A stretch of DNA of 7,453 nt from JBOGIG01 sp050742455. GTDB lineage: Bacteria > Actinomycetota > Acidimicrobiia > Acidimicrobiales > JBOGIG01. Below the pieces are notes generated by a model. It saw only the letters and a list, made by a program, of their open reading frames with translations, was not told the origin of the DNA and did not search any database. The DNA lies in assembly GCA_050742455.1 (NCBI GenBank), contig JBOGIG010000023.1:1-7453 (forward strand), read 5' to 3'. The position numbers and the translations under genes are program-made. Within the stretch, counting starts at the first letter, position 1; the number at the start of each line of letters is the position of its first letter. Below are positions 6,578 to 7,453 of the stretch, one piece after another.

Positions 6578-6651
6578 GGCGGCGTAGCTCAGTTGGTCAG
6601 AGCACACGGCTCATAATCGTGTTGTCGTCGGTTCGAGTCCGACCGCCGCTA
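6578..6651 (+). tRNA. tRNA-Met (anticodon CAT), elongator type
   Basis: This 74-base cloverleaf starts three bases after tRNA-Thr. The acceptor GGCGGCG pairs with CGCCGCT, leaving a G1-U72 wobble. The anticodon loop is CTCATAA and the T-arm is GTCGG-TTCGAGT-CCGAC. The discriminator is A6651 and no CCA is encoded. It is not an initiator because the anticodon stem lacks the three consecutive G-C pairs. A CAT anticodon can also belong to tRNA-Ile with a modified C. Positions 4 and 5 are G rather than the C residues favoured by the lysidine-forming enzyme, so elongator Met is preferred. Confidence 0.93.
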
Positions 6652-6666
6652 CTGCGAGAGATTGTT

Positions 6667-6694
6667 CCCGGACCCTGACGCCAGGGTGTTCGGG
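6667..6694 (+). other. Hairpin between tRNA-Met and rpmG
   Basis: CCCG (6667-6670) pairs with CGGG (6691-6694), and CCCTG (6673-6677) pairs with CAGGG (6682-6686). They are separated by a GA/TGTT-side internal loop and capped by a four-base ACGC loop. There is no T-run, so it is not a typical terminator. It could protect the 5' end of the rpmG message after the tRNAs are cut out, act as a processing signal, or be partial attenuation before rpmG. Confidence 0.4.
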
Positions 6695-6715
6695 CTGGAC
6701 AAAGGAGATTGAAAA

Positions 6716-6880
6716 GTGGCCAAGAACGAAAAGCGGGTAAAGGTGACGCTGGCCTGCGAACAGTGCAAGAGGCGTAACTACATCACGATGAAGAACAAGC
6801 AGAACGACCGGGAGCGCATCGAGATGAAGAAGTACTGCCGGTGGGACCGGTCCCATACCCTCCACAAGGAGACCCGCTGA
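6716..6880 (+). CDS. rpmG: 50S ribosomal protein L33
   Basis: This 54-residue basic protein is a component of the large ribosomal subunit near the E site. It has the normal L33 length and pattern: KVTLACEQCKRRNYITMKNKQNDRERIEMKKYC, then HTLHKETR. The first zinc pair Cys14-x-x-Cys17 is present. The second pair is Cys41-x-x-Asp44 where zinc-type L33 has CxxC, so this is an intermediate between the zinc-binding and zinc-free forms. GTG at 6716 is preceded by AAAGGAG (6701-6707) with eight bases of spacing, a strong ribosome-binding site. It lies 64 bases after tRNA-Met, an order seen in other actinobacteria, and is followed directly by the sigma factor gene. Confidence 0.96.
   Translation: MAKNEKRVKVTLACEQCKRRNYITMKNKQNDRERIEMKKYCRWDRSHTLHKETR
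6866..6871 (+). promoter_or_regulatory. Shine-Dalgarno AAGGAG inside the end of rpmG, serving the sigma gene
   Basis: AAGGAG sits within the last codons of rpmG. It is five bases before an in-frame CTG at 6877 that overlaps the rpmG stop as CTGA, but seventeen bases before the first standard start, GTG 6889. It therefore bears on which start the sigma factor uses. Part of it encodes the KE of the L33 C-terminus, so it may also be incidental. Confidence 0.45.
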
Positions 6881-6888
6881 CGCCACGG

Positions 6889-7453
6889 GTGGCTGCTCCG
6901 GCCACCCTGGACGATCTGACCGGGGCTGCTCGCAATGGGGATTCTGACGCCTTTGCCGGCCTGGTCCGACTCACCTACGCCGATACTTACGCCCTGGCCT
7001 ATCGACTGACCGGGAACGTCGACGACGCCTGCGATGTTCTCCAGGATGCATATCTGCGGGCCTTCAAGTCCATCAAGCGATTCCGGGGGGAGGCAGGGTT
7101 TGCCACCTGGATGTATCGGGTGACGGCCAACTGCGCAGTCACCCACCTGGCCCGGGGAGGGCGACGTAACGACACCCTCGACGCCTGCATGACACGCTGC
7201 GACGAAAGGGTAGTCGCCGACCCGGCGGCAATGGCTGCGGCCGACGACGATCGGGTGCGCCTGGTCGGGGCCCTCCGACGGCTGTCCGACCCGCTCAGGG
7301 CCGTAGTCGTGCTGCGCGATATATATGACTGGCCCCATGAGTTGGTGGCAGCAGAACTAGGCATCAGCGTGGCCACGGCCAAGGTTCGTGCTCATCGGGG
7401 ACGTAAGAAGCTGAGAGAGTGGCTGTTCCCCATGGCCGGCGACCCCCAGGCCG
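6889..7453 (+). CDS. ECF-type sigma-70 family RNA polymerase sigma factor, 3' end outside window
   Basis: An open frame runs from here to the window end (188 codons, no stop). It gives an extracytoplasmic-function sigma factor, which directs RNA polymerase to a small set of promoters. Region 2 is visible at about residues 22-89: FAGLVRLTYADTYALAYRLTGNVDDACDVLQDAYLRAFKSI, then FATWMYRVTANCAVTHLAR. A variable linker follows (about 90-122). Region 4 spans about 125-180: ALRRLSDPLRAVVVLRDIYDWPHELVAAELGISVATAKVRAHRGRKKLREWL. It includes the recognition helix around T163-R170. The start is uncertain: GTG 6889 (8 bases after the rpmG stop), CTG 6877 with a better-placed Shine-Dalgarno, or GTG 6841 inside rpmG. 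Tight coupling to rpmG suggests expression with the tRNA/ribosomal unit. A cognate anti-sigma gene may lie just outside the window. Confidence 0.9.
   Translation, partial: MAAPATLDDLTGAARNGDSDAFAGLVRLTYADTYALAYRLTGNVDDACDVLQDAYLRAFKSIKRFRGEAGFATWMYRVTANCAVTHLARGGRRNDTLDACMTRCDERVVADPAAMAAADDDRVRLVGALRRLSDPLRAVVVLRDIYDWPHELVAAELGISVATAKVRAHRGRKKLREWLFPMAGDPQA

Noticed and set aside
6502..6651. tRNA genes as an integration (att) site
   Set aside because: No integrase and no direct repeat of a tRNA 3' end was found in the window.
6436..6678. Rightward open frame of 80 codons across the two tRNA genes
   Set aside because: It is a translation of tRNA sequence, the usual artefact, with no protein features.
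6778..7338. Leftward open frame of 186 codons opposite the sigma factor
   Set aside because: The rightward frame has full sigma region 2 and region 4 patterns; the leftward frame shows none.

Overview
The window is GC-rich, densely packed bacterial DNA with little intergenic space, GTG/TTG start codons, and a gene set typical of Actinobacteria: an MptB-like polyprenol-phosphate-mannose glycosyltransferase, a tRNA-Thr/tRNA-Met/rpmG string, and a 14-helix-type MFS exporter. Placement within the phylum is not decided by the sequence. A member of class Acidimicrobiia or a relative is my guess, resting mainly on the general look of the proteins and the L33 variant.

Region 1 (1-2569) is a divergent pair. 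A DHA2-type MFS exporter runs leftward and leaves the window. A CrtI/PYROXD2-like FAD-dependent oxidoreductase runs rightward. The roughly 100-bp space between them holds a perfect 12-bp palindrome that could be a shared operator. Region 2 (2570-3601) holds a leftward HutC-type GntR regulator (HTH plus UTRA domain), convergent with the oxidoreductase. It is followed by a 226-bp divergent intergenic region rich in inverted repeats, with a perfect -35 hexamer facing right.

Region 3 (3602-5900) is a probable two-gene operon: an MptB-like membrane mannosyltransferase, then an AlkA-type 3-methyladenine DNA glycosylase 19 bp downstream. Region 4 (5931-6419) is a leftward GNAT acetyltransferase of the phosphinothricin-acetyltransferase type.

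Region 5 (6420-7453) is the housekeeping part: tRNA-Thr(GGT), tRNA-Met(CAT) three bases later, rpmG (ribosomal protein L33), and an ECF sigma factor that abuts or overlaps rpmG and leaves the window. These probably form one transcription unit, with the tRNAs cut from its 5' part.

I found no CRISPR array, transposase, integrase, phage gene or rRNA, and no convincing sign of a wholly new system. The most interesting points are the ECF sigma factor coupled to a tRNA/ribosomal-protein unit with an ambiguous start, the L33 protein with a half-degraded zinc site, and the palindromes in the two divergent promoter regions. No stretch longer than about 230 bases lacks a gene.
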